Part shown: piece by piece, positions 14,218 to 22,336 of the stretch
Position numbering within the stretch: the stretch's first letter is position 1
Layout of the letters: the number at the start of each line of letters is the position of its first letter
Assembly: GCA_002309805.1 (NCBI GenBank)
Contig: DBYJ01000009.1
Coordinates: 55,820-88,775, forward strand
DNA from: Bacteroidales bacterium UBA1189
Lineage (GTDB): Bacteria; Bacteroidota; Bacteroidia; Bacteroidales; Bacteroidaceae
Direction of reading: 5' to 3'
DNA length: 32,956 bases
Position numbers and translations under genes: made by a program
Notes under the pieces: generated by a model
The model's database searches: none
Seen by the model: the letters and a program-made list of their open reading frames with translations, nothing else
Told to the model about the DNA's origin: nothing

Positions 14218-15146
14218 TGATAGATGCGGACGTAGTCAATCTCGTAGCGGAGCGGGTAGTCGGCGGGGTCGGGCTCGCCGCCATTGTCGCCACCGATGGC
14301 AAGGTTGAGCAGCAGGTAGTGGGGCTGGTGGAAGGCCGCATAGAGCGCTTCGCTGTATTCGCCTGCCTTGCCGAGGCGCTTGAAGCCCGTAGGTGAGGCT
14401 TCGCTGCACGCCTTCTCGGAGATGGGCACTTCGTTCAGCAGCTCGTCGTCGAGGTAGAGGCGTAGGTAGTCCTCGTCCCAGTCCATTCGCCACGTGTGGA
14501 ACTTGTCGGCCCACTCAGGGTCGCGGTCGGTGAAGTGGGTGAAGGGTACGGCTCCCGTGCTCCAGAGGCCGCGGTTGGGCTCGCTGGCCCAGCAGGCGTT
14601 TGCCAGAATGTGGGGCACGCCGCGGATGCGATAGTACTCCATAATGTCAATCTCGCCGTTCATCGGCCAGGGCTTGCTGACGCCCAGTGTCCAGATGGCA
14701 GGCCACGAACCTGAGGCAGTGGGAATCTTCGCGCGGACCTCGAACCGACCGTAGAGCCATTCGTGCTTGCCGCGGGTATTGACCGAGGCCGACGAGTACT
14801 CGGCGTAGGGACGGCTTGAGCGCCAGTCGTCGCGCCCTCTTCTCCGCTCCCTTCCATCACGGGAGGGGTCAGAGTCGGGTCTGGGCCTGTAGCCAGGGTT
14901 GGGGATGCTGTCGTGACGGGCTTCGATGACGAGGCAGCCGTCGGCAATGCGGGCGTTATCCTGCTGGTACCACTGGTGCTCGTGGTTGCGGACAAAGCCG
15001 TGTTCGTAGTTCCAGTCGGCCTCGTCCAGCCGACCCTCCGTCTCAAACTCCTCTGCCCACACCAGCTCGTACTTCGGCTTTGCCTGGCAGGAGAGGAGTA
15101 TCAATGAAACGACGAGGAATGAATAATAAAATGCCTTGGTTTTCAT
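14205..15146 (-). CDS. GH16 family glycoside hydrolase lipoprotein
   Basis: A 313-residue lipoprotein with lipobox ILLSC (Cys20). The GH16 jelly roll covers about 27-311. The catalytic motif GEIDIMEYY places the nucleophile at Glu165 and the acid/base at Glu170. Other family landmarks are SGSWPAIW and WRMDWDEDYLRLYLDDEL. The pattern fits laminarinase-like beta-1,3(4)-glucanases. Residues about 88-106 (RPDSDPSRDGRERRRGR) are an Arg-rich insertion between NPGY and DDWR not expected in the family. ATG 15146 is chosen by the signal peptide; the upstream codons are leader repeat. The leader and signal peptide duplicate those at 11460-11588. Confidence 0.9.
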   Translation of the reverse strand: MKTKAFYYSFLVVSLILLSCQAKPKYELVWAEEFETEGRLDEADWNYEHGFVRNHEHQWYQQDNARIADGCLVIEARHDSIPNPGYRPRPDSDPSRDGRERRRGRDDWRSSRPYAEYSSASVNTRGKHEWLYGRFEVRAKIPTASGSWPAIWTLGVSKPWPMNGEIDIMEYYRIRGVPHILANACWASEPNRGLWSTGAVPFTHFTDRDPEWADKFHTWRMDWDEDYLRLYLDDELLNEVPISEKACSEASPTGFKRLGKAGEYSEALYAAFHQPHYLLLNLAIGGDNGGEPDPADYPLRYEIDYVRIYQIGN

Positions 15147-15216
15147 ATTGTTGTTTTTTATGGAGTTCAGGAGTTGTAGGAGTTCAGGAGTTGCAGACGA
15201 ATGTCTTGAATACTGC
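15087..15216 (-). repeat. Duplicated leader plus signal peptide cassette, copy B
   Basis: The inverted partner of 11460-11588. It covers the GH16 leader and the 20-residue signal peptide to Cys20. The arms are separated by about 3.5 kb that contains the alpha/beta-hydrolase body, the palindrome region, the CE1 esterase and the GH16 body. Confidence 0.9.
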
Positions 15217-15232
15217 ATACTGAACTTTTTTT

Positions 15233-15260
15233 CTTAACTCTTAACTCTTAATTCTTAACT
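15233..15260 (-). repeat. Period-7 repeat, word CTTAACT
   Basis: Four heptamers (CTTAACT, CTTAACT, CTTAATT, CTTAACT) lie immediately after the stop of the DUF2264 gene (15264-15266, minus strand). Confidence 0.85.
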
Positions 15261-15263
15261 AAA

Positions 15264-16577
15264 TCACTCCCAATACAGCTTCTGCGGGTTGATGTTCCAC
15301 TTGTGGTCCTTGGGGAAGTCGTCGCCATCCCAGGCCTTCTTGGAGGTCCATTTCTCGGCGGGGTCTGTCCAGAAGGGATGGTCGGCAGGGAGTCCGAGGG
15401 GAAGGAAGGCGAGCGAGGTAATGTAGAGCGAGCCGTTGTTGGTATACCAGTCGGCAACGTTGGGGTGGTTGCCGACGAAGCCGATGGTGAGGTAGCCGCC
15501 CGCGTTGAAGTTGCTGCGACCCTCGCGGCAGAACATCTGCTTCATGACGGCGGTCATACCTGCACGGACCTGTCCGTTCGTCAGCTCTTCAGGAAGCTGT
15601 TCGCGCCAGGCCAGCTGGGCCAGTGGCTGAAAGACTGCCATTCGGTAGGGGATGCTGCGACCGACGACGGGGTAAGTGCCCTCGGGGCTGATGAGCCGCT
15701 CGAGGATGACGCCGTACTTCTGCATTCGGCGTACCGCCTGACGGTAGCGGTTCTGGATGCCGCCCAGCTCGCCTGTGGCCTTTGTGAGCCAGTTGTCGCG
15801 CGGGTTGCGGGCTCGTATCATCTCCAGGCAATCGACGTACATCGGCTGGATGACGTAGCTGTTGTAGTAGTCGAAGGCAAAGGCGGGGCCGTCAGAGTAC
15901 CAGCCGTCGCCCACGTACCATTCCTCCACTTTGTTGAGGGCGAGGTGAATGCGGTACTGGTCGTAGTCGGCACCGACATACATCAGGAAGCACTCCTCCA
16001 TTGCCACGAAGAGCAGCCAGTTGGTGTAGGGCGGGTCGTAGCGGTGAAGCCCCTGCAGCTCGTGGATGTAACGCTGCTTGGTGACTTCGTCCAGAGGCAG
16101 CCAGAGGGCATCGTAGCCGCGGAAGAGGCTCTGCACGAGGTAGGCGGCATCGACCAGCGTCTGTCCGCCAGACTGCCAGCCGAGGTAGTCGGGGCTGTCG
16201 GGGTCAACGGCGTTGGCATAGCTTTTCAGTGCCCATTCGCGCAACTGGCGGCGTTTCTGTCCCTCGTCGGTGTCGTCGTCAGGGAGACTGAGCCAAGGGG
16301 TCAGGCCAGCCATCAGGCGTCCGAAAGCTTCCATATAGCTGACGCGCTTGTCGCGTCCGTCCCACGTGGGACTGAGTTCGAGGGTGCCCTTTTCGAGCGA
16401 CATTTCCTGTTGGAGACGTCCCTCAGCCATTGCACTGAGTACAGGGGCTGCCATCTGGTAGAGCTGTTCCACCCAGACCTCGCGGTCGGTTTTGGGGAGG
16501 ACTTTTTTCTTCTTTGCGTCCGCCGTCAGCGGCAGCAGAAGCAGCAGGGAAAGAGTGAGGAGAAGGAGCTTTTTCAT
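15264..16577 (-). CDS. DUF2264 secreted protein
   Basis: A 437-residue protein with a signal peptide (LLLLTLSLLLLLPLTADA). The rest matches the DUF2264 family, an all-helical barrel-like fold seen near polysaccharide-degradation genes. Landmarks are EAFGRLMAG, YVGDGWYSDGPAFAFDYYNSYVIQPMY (split here by residue context only), RSIPYRMAVFQPLAQLA and GYLTIGF. A glycan-processing role is likely but unproven. It ends 117 bp before the GH16 start and begins 29 bp after the miaA stop, so read-through from miaA is possible. Confidence 0.8.
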   Translation of the reverse strand: MKKLLLLTLSLLLLLPLTADAKKKKVLPKTDREVWVEQLYQMAAPVLSAMAEGRLQQEMSLEKGTLELSPTWDGRDKRVSYMEAFGRLMAGLTPWLSLPDDDTDEGQKRRQLREWALKSYANAVDPDSPDYLGWQSGGQTLVDAAYLVQSLFRGYDALWLPLDEVTKQRYIHELQGLHRYDPPYTNWLLFVAMEECFLMYVGADYDQYRIHLALNKVEEWYVGDGWYSDGPAFAFDYYNSYVIQPMYVDCLEMIRARNPRDNWLTKATGELGGIQNRYRQAVRRMQKYGVILERLISPEGTYPVVGRSIPYRMAVFQPLAQLAWREQLPEELTNGQVRAGMTAVMKQMFCREGRSNFNAGGYLTIGFVGNHPNVADWYTNNGSLYITSLAFLPLGLPADHPFWTDPAEKWTSKKAWDGDDFPKDHKWNINPQKLYWE

Positions 16578-16606
16578 GTAAGGTGTTTTTTGGGGTTTCT
16601 ATGGTA

Positions 16607-17590
16607 TTATAGGGTTTCCAATGATTCTCGGGGTTGTCCCCCATCGAGGAAGGCGAGGATGTCGTCCTTGGCATCGGGGTGGAACCAGTGGATGGACGGG
16701 TCGCGGCGGAACCACGTCATTTGCTTGCGGGAGTAGATGCGGGTGTTCTGCTTGATTTTCTCCACGGCGAAGTCCAGCGTCCATTCGCCCCTGAAGTAGG
16801 CGAACAACTCCTTATAGCCTACGGTGTTCAGGGCATTGGGAACACCCTGCTTGTTGACTTGTTGACTCGTTGACTTGTTGACTTCTGAAAAGAGCCTTTG
16901 TGCTTCGTCCAGCAGTCCGTCGGCCATCATCTGGTCCACGCGGGCATTGATGCGGGCGTAGAGCTCTTCACGGGGACGGGTGAGGCCAATCTTCACGATG
17001 GAGAAGGGACGTGGGTGCAAAGGATGCAAGGATGCAAGGGTGCGTCCGTTACCTGTGCGGAACGAAGTGTAGGTGCGTCCCGTCATATAGCAGATTTCCA
17101 AGGCGTGGAGGACACGCTTGGGGTTCTTCTGGTCCACGATAGCGTAGTAGTCGGGGTCGAGCAAACGCAGCTCCTGCACAAGCGGTTCAAGGCCTTCGTT
17201 GTGGTAGCGTTCAAGCAGCGTGGCGCGTGTCTCGGCGTCCACGGTGGGGATGTCGTCAATGCCGTTGCACACGGCGTCGATGTACATCATACTGCCGCCC
17301 GTAAGCAGCAGGTCGGGATGGGTAGAGAAGAGGCTGGCGGTGAGATTGAGCACATCGGCTTCGTACATCGCAGCGCTGTAGTAGTCGTCAATGCCCAGCG
17401 TGCCGATGAAGTAGTGCTTGCACCGACGGAGCTGCTCGTCCGTAGGAGCGGCTGTCCCGATGCGCATATCGCGGTAGAGCTGTCGGCTATCGGCTGAAAT
17501 GACAGGCGATTGCAGGTGTTCTGCAATCGCATAGCTGAGTTCTGTCTTGCCGACACCCGTAGGGCCGAGCAGCACCACCAGACGTCCCAT
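16607..17590 (-). CDS. miaA: tRNA dimethylallyltransferase
   Basis: A 327-residue enzyme that transfers a dimethylallyl group to N6 of A37 in tRNAs reading UNN codons. The P-loop GPTGVGKT is at 9-16, SADSRQLYRDMRIGTAAP contains the conserved DSRQxY block, and NTVGYKELF is the C-terminal family block. An octamer tandem repeat (16850-16881) encodes an unusual NKSTSQQVNKQG stretch just before that block. A second short repeat at about 17013-17043 encodes ASLHPLHP. The ATG overlaps the stop of the upstream pRiA4b-type gene by one base, which suggests coupling. Confidence 0.95.
   Translation of the reverse strand: MGRLVVLLGPTGVGKTELSYAIAEHLQSPVISADSRQLYRDMRIGTAAPTDEQLRRCKHYFIGTLGIDDYYSAAMYEADVLNLTASLFSTHPDLLLTGGSMMYIDAVCNGIDDIPTVDAETRATLLERYHNEGLEPLVQELRLLDPDYYAIVDQKNPKRVLHALEICYMTGRTYTSFRTGNGRTLASLHPLHPRPFSIVKIGLTRPREELYARINARVDQMMADGLLDEAQRLFSEVNKSTSQQVNKQGVPNALNTVGYKELFAYFRGEWTLDFAVEKIKQNTRIYSRKQMTWFRRDPSIHWFHPDAKDDILAFLDGGQPRESLETL
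16850..16881 (-). repeat. In-frame octamer tandem repeat inside miaA
   Basis: Four units of CTTGTTGA (one variant CTCGTTGA), read on the plus strand, lie within the miaA coding sequence. The reading frame is preserved. Confidence 0.85.
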
Positions 17591-18153
17591 CAGAGGATGT
17601 CTTCGCTGGCGTTGAAGCTGTCGTCGATGAAATCCATTCCTTCGGGGTCGAGTTCATCAAGGTCAAATCCGCTGTCGTCACCGAAGTCGTCGTCAAGGTC
17701 AAGGGAGGTGGAGCCCGAGGTGCCGATGTTCATCAGCTGGTCGAAATCCAGTGTCTGGGCAGGGGCATCGCCTTGTTTCTTGGTGCAGACGGGGGCTTTC
17801 AGGTTTTTGCCCGTGATGATTTCGCTGAGCTCAATGAAGAACACCCGCTCTGCCAGGGGGTCGAAGACGTAGATGAGCCGTTGCTTCTCGTCCTCGACAA
17901 GCTCGCTGATGACCGTGTCCTGCATCACCCAGCTGTCTTCGTCGGAGCCGACGCCCATATCTTCAAGGGTGATTTCGGTCTCTTTCTCCCAGTTGTCGCT
18001 GCAAATAAAGAAGGACGTCATCTGGTCGTCGGGATAGCCGACGGCGCTCAGTATGGCTTTGTGGAAGTCAAGGAATGTGGCTTCGGGGTCAATCTGTATC
18101 TCGCGAAGGAAATGGTCAACTTCGTCGGAGATGAGCGTAAATCTGTAAACCAT
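17590..18153 (-). CDS. Plasmid pRiA4b ORF-3-like family protein
   Basis: A 187-residue protein. The N-terminal 140 residues, starting YRFTLISDEVDHFLREIQI and including LDFHKAILSAVGY and FFICSDNWEKETEI, match the pRiA4b ORF-3-like family. The remainder is a very acidic Asp/Glu-rich tail (LDLDDDFGDD, DLDELDPEGMDFIDD). No biochemical function is established for the family. It lies 20 bp after lpxA and overlaps the miaA start by one base, so it belongs to the same transcript. Confidence 0.75.
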   Translation of the reverse strand: MVYRFTLISDEVDHFLREIQIDPEATFLDFHKAILSAVGYPDDQMTSFFICSDNWEKETEITLEDMGVGSDEDSWVMQDTVISELVEDEKQRLIYVFDPLAERVFFIELSEIITGKNLKAPVCTKKQGDAPAQTLDFDQLMNIGTSGSTSLDLDDDFGDDSGFDLDELDPEGMDFIDDSFNASEDIL

Positions 18154-18173
18154 CGTTGTTGTATTTTAAGGAA

Positions 18174-18953
18174 TTAGATATCGTCAGATTTGATGATGCC
18201 GCGGTCGGCGTGGTTGATGAAGTCGATGATGCGTTCGACTTCGGGCGTGATTTCCATCTCCGCCTGGATATGCTTCAGTGCTTGGGTGACGTTCATTCCG
18301 CTCTGGTAGATGTAGCGGTAGGCGGTGTGGATTTTCTCAATTTGCTCGGCGGAGAATCCCCTGCGGCGCAAGCCGATGAGGTTGATGCCGCAGTAGGCGA
18401 TGGGTTCGCGTGCGGCAATGATATAGGGAGGGATGTCCTTCGGACTGCGGCAGCCGCCCTGCACCATCACATAGCTGCCCACGTGGCAGAACTGATGGAC
18501 TAGGACTACGGCGCTAATGGTGGCGAAGTCGTCGATGACCACCTCTCCGCCCAGTTTGGTCTGGTTGCCGATGATGCAACCGTTGCCGACCACGCAGTCG
18601 TGGGCCACGTGCATTCCCTCCATCAGCAGGTTGTTGCTGCCAACGACCGTCTTGCCCTTCGAGGCGGTGCCGCGGTTGATGGTGACGTTCTCGCGGATGC
18701 GGTTGTTGTCGCCAATCTCGGCGGTGGTCTCCTCGCCCTTGAACTTCAGGTCTTGGGGAATGGCACCAATCACAGCGCCAGGAAACACCTGGTTGCCGTT
18801 GCCCATACGTGTGCCGTCGAGCAGTGTGGCGTGGGGCATAATGACGTTGTCCGAGCCGATGACGACGCCCTTGTCAATATAGACGAAGGGACCGATTTCG
18901 CAGTTGTCGCCAATAACGGCTTCGGGATGTATATGGGCTAAGGGACTAATCAT
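18174..18953 (-). CDS. lpxA: UDP-N-acetylglucosamine acyltransferase
   Basis: A 259-residue enzyme that transfers a 3-hydroxyacyl chain from ACP to UDP-GlcNAc, the first step of lipid A synthesis. The N-terminal part is a left-handed beta helix of hexapeptide repeats. The catalytic His lies in MHVAHDCVVGN, and IPPYIIAAREP is the usual later block. The helical C-terminus starts near NLIGLRRRGFS. ATG 18953 (MISPLAHIHPEA) matches the family start; further upstream the frame runs through the end of lpxC and a repeat. Confidence 0.96.
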   Translation of the reverse strand: MISPLAHIHPEAVIGDNCEIGPFVYIDKGVVIGSDNVIMPHATLLDGTRMGNGNQVFPGAVIGAIPQDLKFKGEETTAEIGDNNRIRENVTINRGTASKGKTVVGSNNLLMEGMHVAHDCVVGNGCIIGNQTKLGGEVVIDDFATISAVVLVHQFCHVGSYVMVQGGCRSPKDIPPYIIAAREPIAYCGINLIGLRRRGFSAEQIEKIHTAYRYIYQSGMNVTQALKHIQAEMEITPEVERIIDFINHADRGIIKSDDI

Positions 18954-18971
18954 ATAGAAAATTATAAAATT

Positions 18972-18992
18972 AGGAATGAGGAATGAGGAGTT
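18972..18992 (-). repeat. Period-7 repeat, word AGGAATG, at the lpxC 3' end
   Basis: Three heptamers (AGGAATG, AGGAATG, AGGAGTT) abut and slightly overlap the lpxC stop (18991-18993, minus strand). They occupy the position where a fused FabZ domain would normally continue. Confidence 0.65.
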
Positions 18993-19917
18993 AGACGACG
19001 ATGGGGGTTGTGGCGTGAATATGCTTCCGCACCAGGCGGGCAAAGGCTGTGTTGACGGAGTGCCCAGGCTTGATGGCTGTAATGCGGCCCTGAATGGGGC
19101 AGCCCACTAGGGAGATGTCACCGATGATGTCGAGCAGCTTGTGGCGTGCAAGCTCGTTGTCCCACACCAGAGGGCGGTGCATGATGTAGCCCATCACGTT
19201 GGCGTCCATACGGGGCACCTTCATGATGTCAGCCAGCTGGTCGTACTTCTCTTGCGAGAGCTTACGCTCGTAGATGACGATAGCGTTGTCGAGGTCGCCA
19301 CCCTTGATTAGGCCTGCACCGAGTAGCGGCTCCAGGTCGCGCACGAAAACAAACGTGCGGGCCGAGGCATACTCGTCGGCATATTCGCTCAGGTGGTGCA
19401 GCTCGGCGTGTTGGTCGCTGATGATGCTGTTTTCAAACGATATGACGATGCTGACGCTGAACTCGTCGGCGGGTTCAAGTATCAGTCGCGAGCCGCGCTT
19501 GTCGTCGAATAGCTCAATAGGCTCATCGACAACGAACACTTGCTTCCGCGCCTCCTGACGGACGAGACCCACGCGGCGGATGTTCTCCACGTAGAAGCGA
19601 GCGCTACCGTCGAGGATGGGGAACTCGGGGCCGTTAACCTTCATCAGGCAGTTGTCGATGCCCAGAGCGTAGAGGGCCGAAAGTCCGTGCTCGATGGTGC
19701 CCACGTGCTCTTGTCCGTTGCTGAGGACGGTACTGCGGCTGGTATCTGCCACGTGGTCAGCCAGCGCGGGGATAAGGGCCGAACCCTCGATGTCAGTCCT
19801 CTGTATCTGATATCCGAAGTTCTCTGGGGCAGGGCAGAACTCCACGGTCAGCTTCAAGCCCGTGTGCAGTCCCTTGCCTGTTAGGGAGAACGAATCTTTC
19901 AGGGTCTTCTGGTTCAT
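18991..19917 (-). CDS. lpxC: UDP-3-O-acyl-N-acetylglucosamine deacetylase (LpxC without FabZ domain)
   Basis: A 308-residue zinc deacetylase, the committed step of lipid A synthesis. The zinc ligands are visible: His77 in TIEHGLSA, and His259 and Asp263 in ARHKLLDIIGD. The general acid His286 lies in PGHSVN. In Bacteroidales LpxC is usually fused to a C-terminal FabZ dehydratase, giving about 460 residues. Here the protein stops 22 residues after His286, and lpxA starts 37 bp later. The ATG overlaps the lpxD stop (ATGA). Confidence 0.95.
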   Translation of the reverse strand: MNQKTLKDSFSLTGKGLHTGLKLTVEFCPAPENFGYQIQRTDIEGSALIPALADHVADTSRSTVLSNGQEHVGTIEHGLSALYALGIDNCLMKVNGPEFPILDGSARFYVENIRRVGLVRQEARKQVFVVDEPIELFDDKRGSRLILEPADEFSVSIVISFENSIISDQHAELHHLSEYADEYASARTFVFVRDLEPLLGAGLIKGGDLDNAIVIYERKLSQEKYDQLADIMKVPRMDANVMGYIMHRPLVWDNELARHKLLDIIGDISLVGCPIQGRITAIKPGHSVNTAFARLVRKHIHATTPIVV

Positions 19918-20906
19918 TCTTCAATCTTAAACCTTTTTTTCAGTGCTTCGACTTCTTTTCTCAGGGCATTCAGTTCCGTCATCATCTCGGGCAGGCTGCG
20001 CAATGCGGCGTAGCTGCGGCGAAACTTGTGCTGCTCCATGTGTGGATAGCCGCTGACGGTGGTGCCGTCCTTTACGTTGCCCGTGATGCCCGAGTGGGCA
20101 CCTGCCTGCACGCGATTGCCGATGGTGACGTGGCCTGTGATGCCAGCGCCGCCACCTATCATACACCATTCGCCCACTTTCGTAGAGCCTGCAATGCCGC
20201 TCTGAGCAGCCATCACGGTGTTACTGCCCACCACCACGTTGTGCGCCACCTGGATGAGATTATCCAGTTTGGCACCCTTGTGGATAATTGTCGAGCCCAT
20301 TGTGGCACGGTCGACACAAGTGTTGGCACCGATTTCCACGTTGTCCTCGATGACGACGTTGCCGATTTGAGGAATCTTGTCATAGCCGTCGGCAGCAGGA
20401 GCGAACCCAAACCCGTCGGCGCCGACCACGCAGCCCGCGTGCAGCGTACAGTGCGCACCCACCTTGCAGCCGTCGTATATGACGACGTGCGGATTCAGTA
20501 CCGTGCCCTCGCCAATCTCCACGTTCTTGCCTATATAGACGAACGGGGCAATGCTTACGCCCTCGCCGATGCGGGCCGTCTTATCAACGTAGGCCAACGA
20601 GCTGACCTCGGCCGTGCGCGTCTGCGAGGCGTTGTAGAGCGTCATCAGCCGCGCCAGGCTCTCGTAAGCATTGGCAGTCCTGATGAGCGTAGCTGTGATA
20701 GGTTGCTCGGATTCGAAGTCGTTGTTCACCAGCACAATCGTTGCCTTCGTAGTGTAAATGTATGGCGTATATTTGGGGTTGGAAAGGAAGGTCAGCGAGC
20801 CCTCCGTTGCCTCTTCTATTTTGGCAAATGTGTGCACCACAGCGTTTGCATCTCCCTCAACGGTACCCCCGACGAATGCTGCTATCTGTTGCGCTGAAAA
20901 TTCCAT
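19914..20906 (-). CDS. lpxD: UDP-3-O-(3-hydroxyacyl)glucosamine N-acyltransferase
   Basis: A 330-residue enzyme that adds the second acyl chain in lipid A synthesis. The N-terminal uridine-binding domain (FVGGTVEGDANAVVH; FLSNPKY) precedes a long left-handed beta helix. The active-site His lies in IQVAHNVVVG. A Lys/Arg/Glu-rich helix closes the C-terminus (ALRKEVEALKKRF). ATG 20906 (MEFSAQQIAAFV) is the family start. lpxD, lpxC, lpxA, the pRiA4b-type gene and miaA form one tightly packed operon led by the promoter at 20936. Confidence 0.96.
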   Translation of the reverse strand: MEFSAQQIAAFVGGTVEGDANAVVHTFAKIEEATEGSLTFLSNPKYTPYIYTTKATIVLVNNDFESEQPITATLIRTANAYESLARLMTLYNASQTRTAEVSSLAYVDKTARIGEGVSIAPFVYIGKNVEIGEGTVLNPHVVIYDGCKVGAHCTLHAGCVVGADGFGFAPAADGYDKIPQIGNVVIEDNVEIGANTCVDRATMGSTIIHKGAKLDNLIQVAHNVVVGSNTVMAAQSGIAGSTKVGEWCMIGGGAGITGHVTIGNRVQAGAHSGITGNVKDGTTVSGYPHMEQHKFRRSYAALRSLPEMMTELNALRKEVEALKKRFKIEE

Positions 20907-20935
20907 GTTCTGTTTCGCAGTGTTATTATTTGCGG

Positions 20936-20967
20936 CAAAAGTACGAATAAAAAACGAACCGCCCAAG
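20936..20967 (-). promoter_or_regulatory. Promoter of the lpxD operon
   Basis: On the minus strand, CTTG (20964-20967), 20-bp spacer, then a perfect TACTTTTG (20936-20943). It lies 30 bp before the lpxD ATG. Confidence 0.6.
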
Positions 20968-21112
20968 CCGAGGGGGCAAAAAGTCACATTTATTAGCATT
21001 TCGCCTCAAAGGGCATTCCCTTGTTGGTGAAAGGCTGCAAACAATCTGATAAAAGACTGCGTCGCGCGCTGGAAGTTTGACGCTAATTTTTTATTCCAGT
21101 GGAATGGCGTGT

Positions 21113-22336
21113 CTAAAGCCTGTAATAACAGAGGATGTACTTGCGGACCTTCTTTTCAAGGAGGGAGACGTTGAGCATGTCGGATGCCTCGGCGATGTCG
21201 CGCACGGTGCCGTCGGGGAAGAGAATCTCAATCTTGTCGTCGGTGGCGGAGTACATGTCCTTCTGCAACGTGGCGTGGGTGAGCATATAGTGGGCGGCGG
21301 CACTCACGGGGATGCCGAGCCGCGAGGCGATGCGCTCCGTAAGGCTGTCCGTATAGGCGGTGTCAAACGGCTCGGCGTCAATCTCCACTTTGAAAAGTCG
21401 GCGGCCCACAAGCCCGCGCGAGAGTGTGGAGAGGATGACGTCGGCATTACCCTGCCAGACCTTCAGCGCACACCAGATGTCGTTGTCGTCGAGCTGAATG
21501 AAGGTTTCGAGGCATTCGGGATGCGCGGCGAAGGTGTCGCCCGTGATGCGATTGTAGAGGAAATAGCGCAAGGCAGGAGAGCAGAAAAGCTCGGTGCCCT
21601 TTGCTGCCAGTTCCGAAGCGCGACTGAGGACACCGCGCAGCATCTCCTCGGCGGCCACGGAGGTCTTGTGGAGATAGACCTGCCAGTACATTAGTCGGCG
21701 GGCGGTGAGGAAATTCTCGATGGAGTAGATGCCCTTCTTTTCCACCACCAGATGGTCGTCGAGGACGTTCAGCATCTTGATGATGCGGGCGGAGCCGATG
21801 TTGCCCTCAGTGACGCCCGTGAAGAAGCTGTCGCGACGTAGGTAGTCGAGACGATCCATATCCAGCTGGCTGCTGACAAGTTGGTGGAGAAAGCGCTTGT
21901 GGTATTCGTCGCGGTAGATGCGTATGGCCAGACTGAGGCGCCCTGACAAGTCGCGGTTCATCCTTTCCATGAGCAGCAGGGAGATGTCTTCGTGGCTGAT
22001 GCCGTGGACAAGGGTGTGCTCAAGAACGTGGGAGAAGGGGCCGTGCCCAATGTCGTGCATCAGGATGGCGGACTCGACGGCCTCGGCCTCATCGTCGGTA
22101 ATCGCCACACTCTTGGCGCGCAGGCTGGCAATGGCTTCGCACATCAGGTAGTAGGCTCCCACGGAGTGCTGGAAGCGGGTGTGCTGTGCGCCAGGATAGA
22201 CGAACGATGAGAGCCCCAACTGACGGATGCGGCTGAGACGCTGAAGGACAGGGTGGGTGAGGACGTCGTAGAGTAGTCCCTTGGGGATGTTGATGAAGCC
22301 GAAAACGGGGTCGTTGATGATTTTTACTTTGGTCAT
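21113..22336 (-). CDS. HD-domain phosphohydrolase
   Basis: A 407-residue HD-superfamily protein resembling SAMHD1-like dNTPases. It begins VKIINDPVFGFINIP, then QHTRFQHSVGAYYL supplies the first His, and ILMHDIGHGPFSHVLEH carries the HD pair and a further His. DMDRLDYLRRDSFFTGV contains the distal Asp. Nucleotide or dNTP hydrolysis is plausible but the substrate is not determined by sequence. Its ATG overlaps the stop of pyrF (ATGA), so it is translationally coupled to a pyrimidine enzyme, which fits a nucleotide role. A conserved position next to lpxD is known in Bacteroidales. Confidence 0.88.
   Translation of the reverse strand: MTKVKIINDPVFGFINIPKGLLYDVLTHPVLQRLSRIRQLGLSSFVYPGAQHTRFQHSVGAYYLMCEAIASLRAKSVAITDDEAEAVESAILMHDIGHGPFSHVLEHTLVHGISHEDISLLLMERMNRDLSGRLSLAIRIYRDEYHKRFLHQLVSSQLDMDRLDYLRRDSFFTGVTEGNIGSARIIKMLNVLDDHLVVEKKGIYSIENFLTARRLMYWQVYLHKTSVAAEEMLRGVLSRASELAAKGTELFCSPALRYFLYNRITGDTFAAHPECLETFIQLDDNDIWCALKVWQGNADVILSTLSRGLVGRRLFKVEIDAEPFDTAYTDSLTERIASRLGIPVSAAAHYMLTHATLQKDMYSATDDKIEILFPDGTVRDIAEASDMLNVSLLEKKVRKYILCYYRL

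Noticed and set aside
11406..16577. Polysaccharide utilization locus
   Set aside because: Several secreted carbohydrate-active enzymes are present, but there is no SusC/SusD pair or sensor-regulator, and the genes lie on both strands with separate promoters.
18954..19043. Longer LpxA starting at 19043
   Set aside because: The extra residues come from the lpxC 3' end and repeat DNA; the family start MISPLAHIHPEA is at 18953.
21090..21112. Hairpin ATTCC-act-GGAAT after the HD gene as terminator
   Set aside because: Short stem, and on the gene's strand it is followed by A residues, not T.
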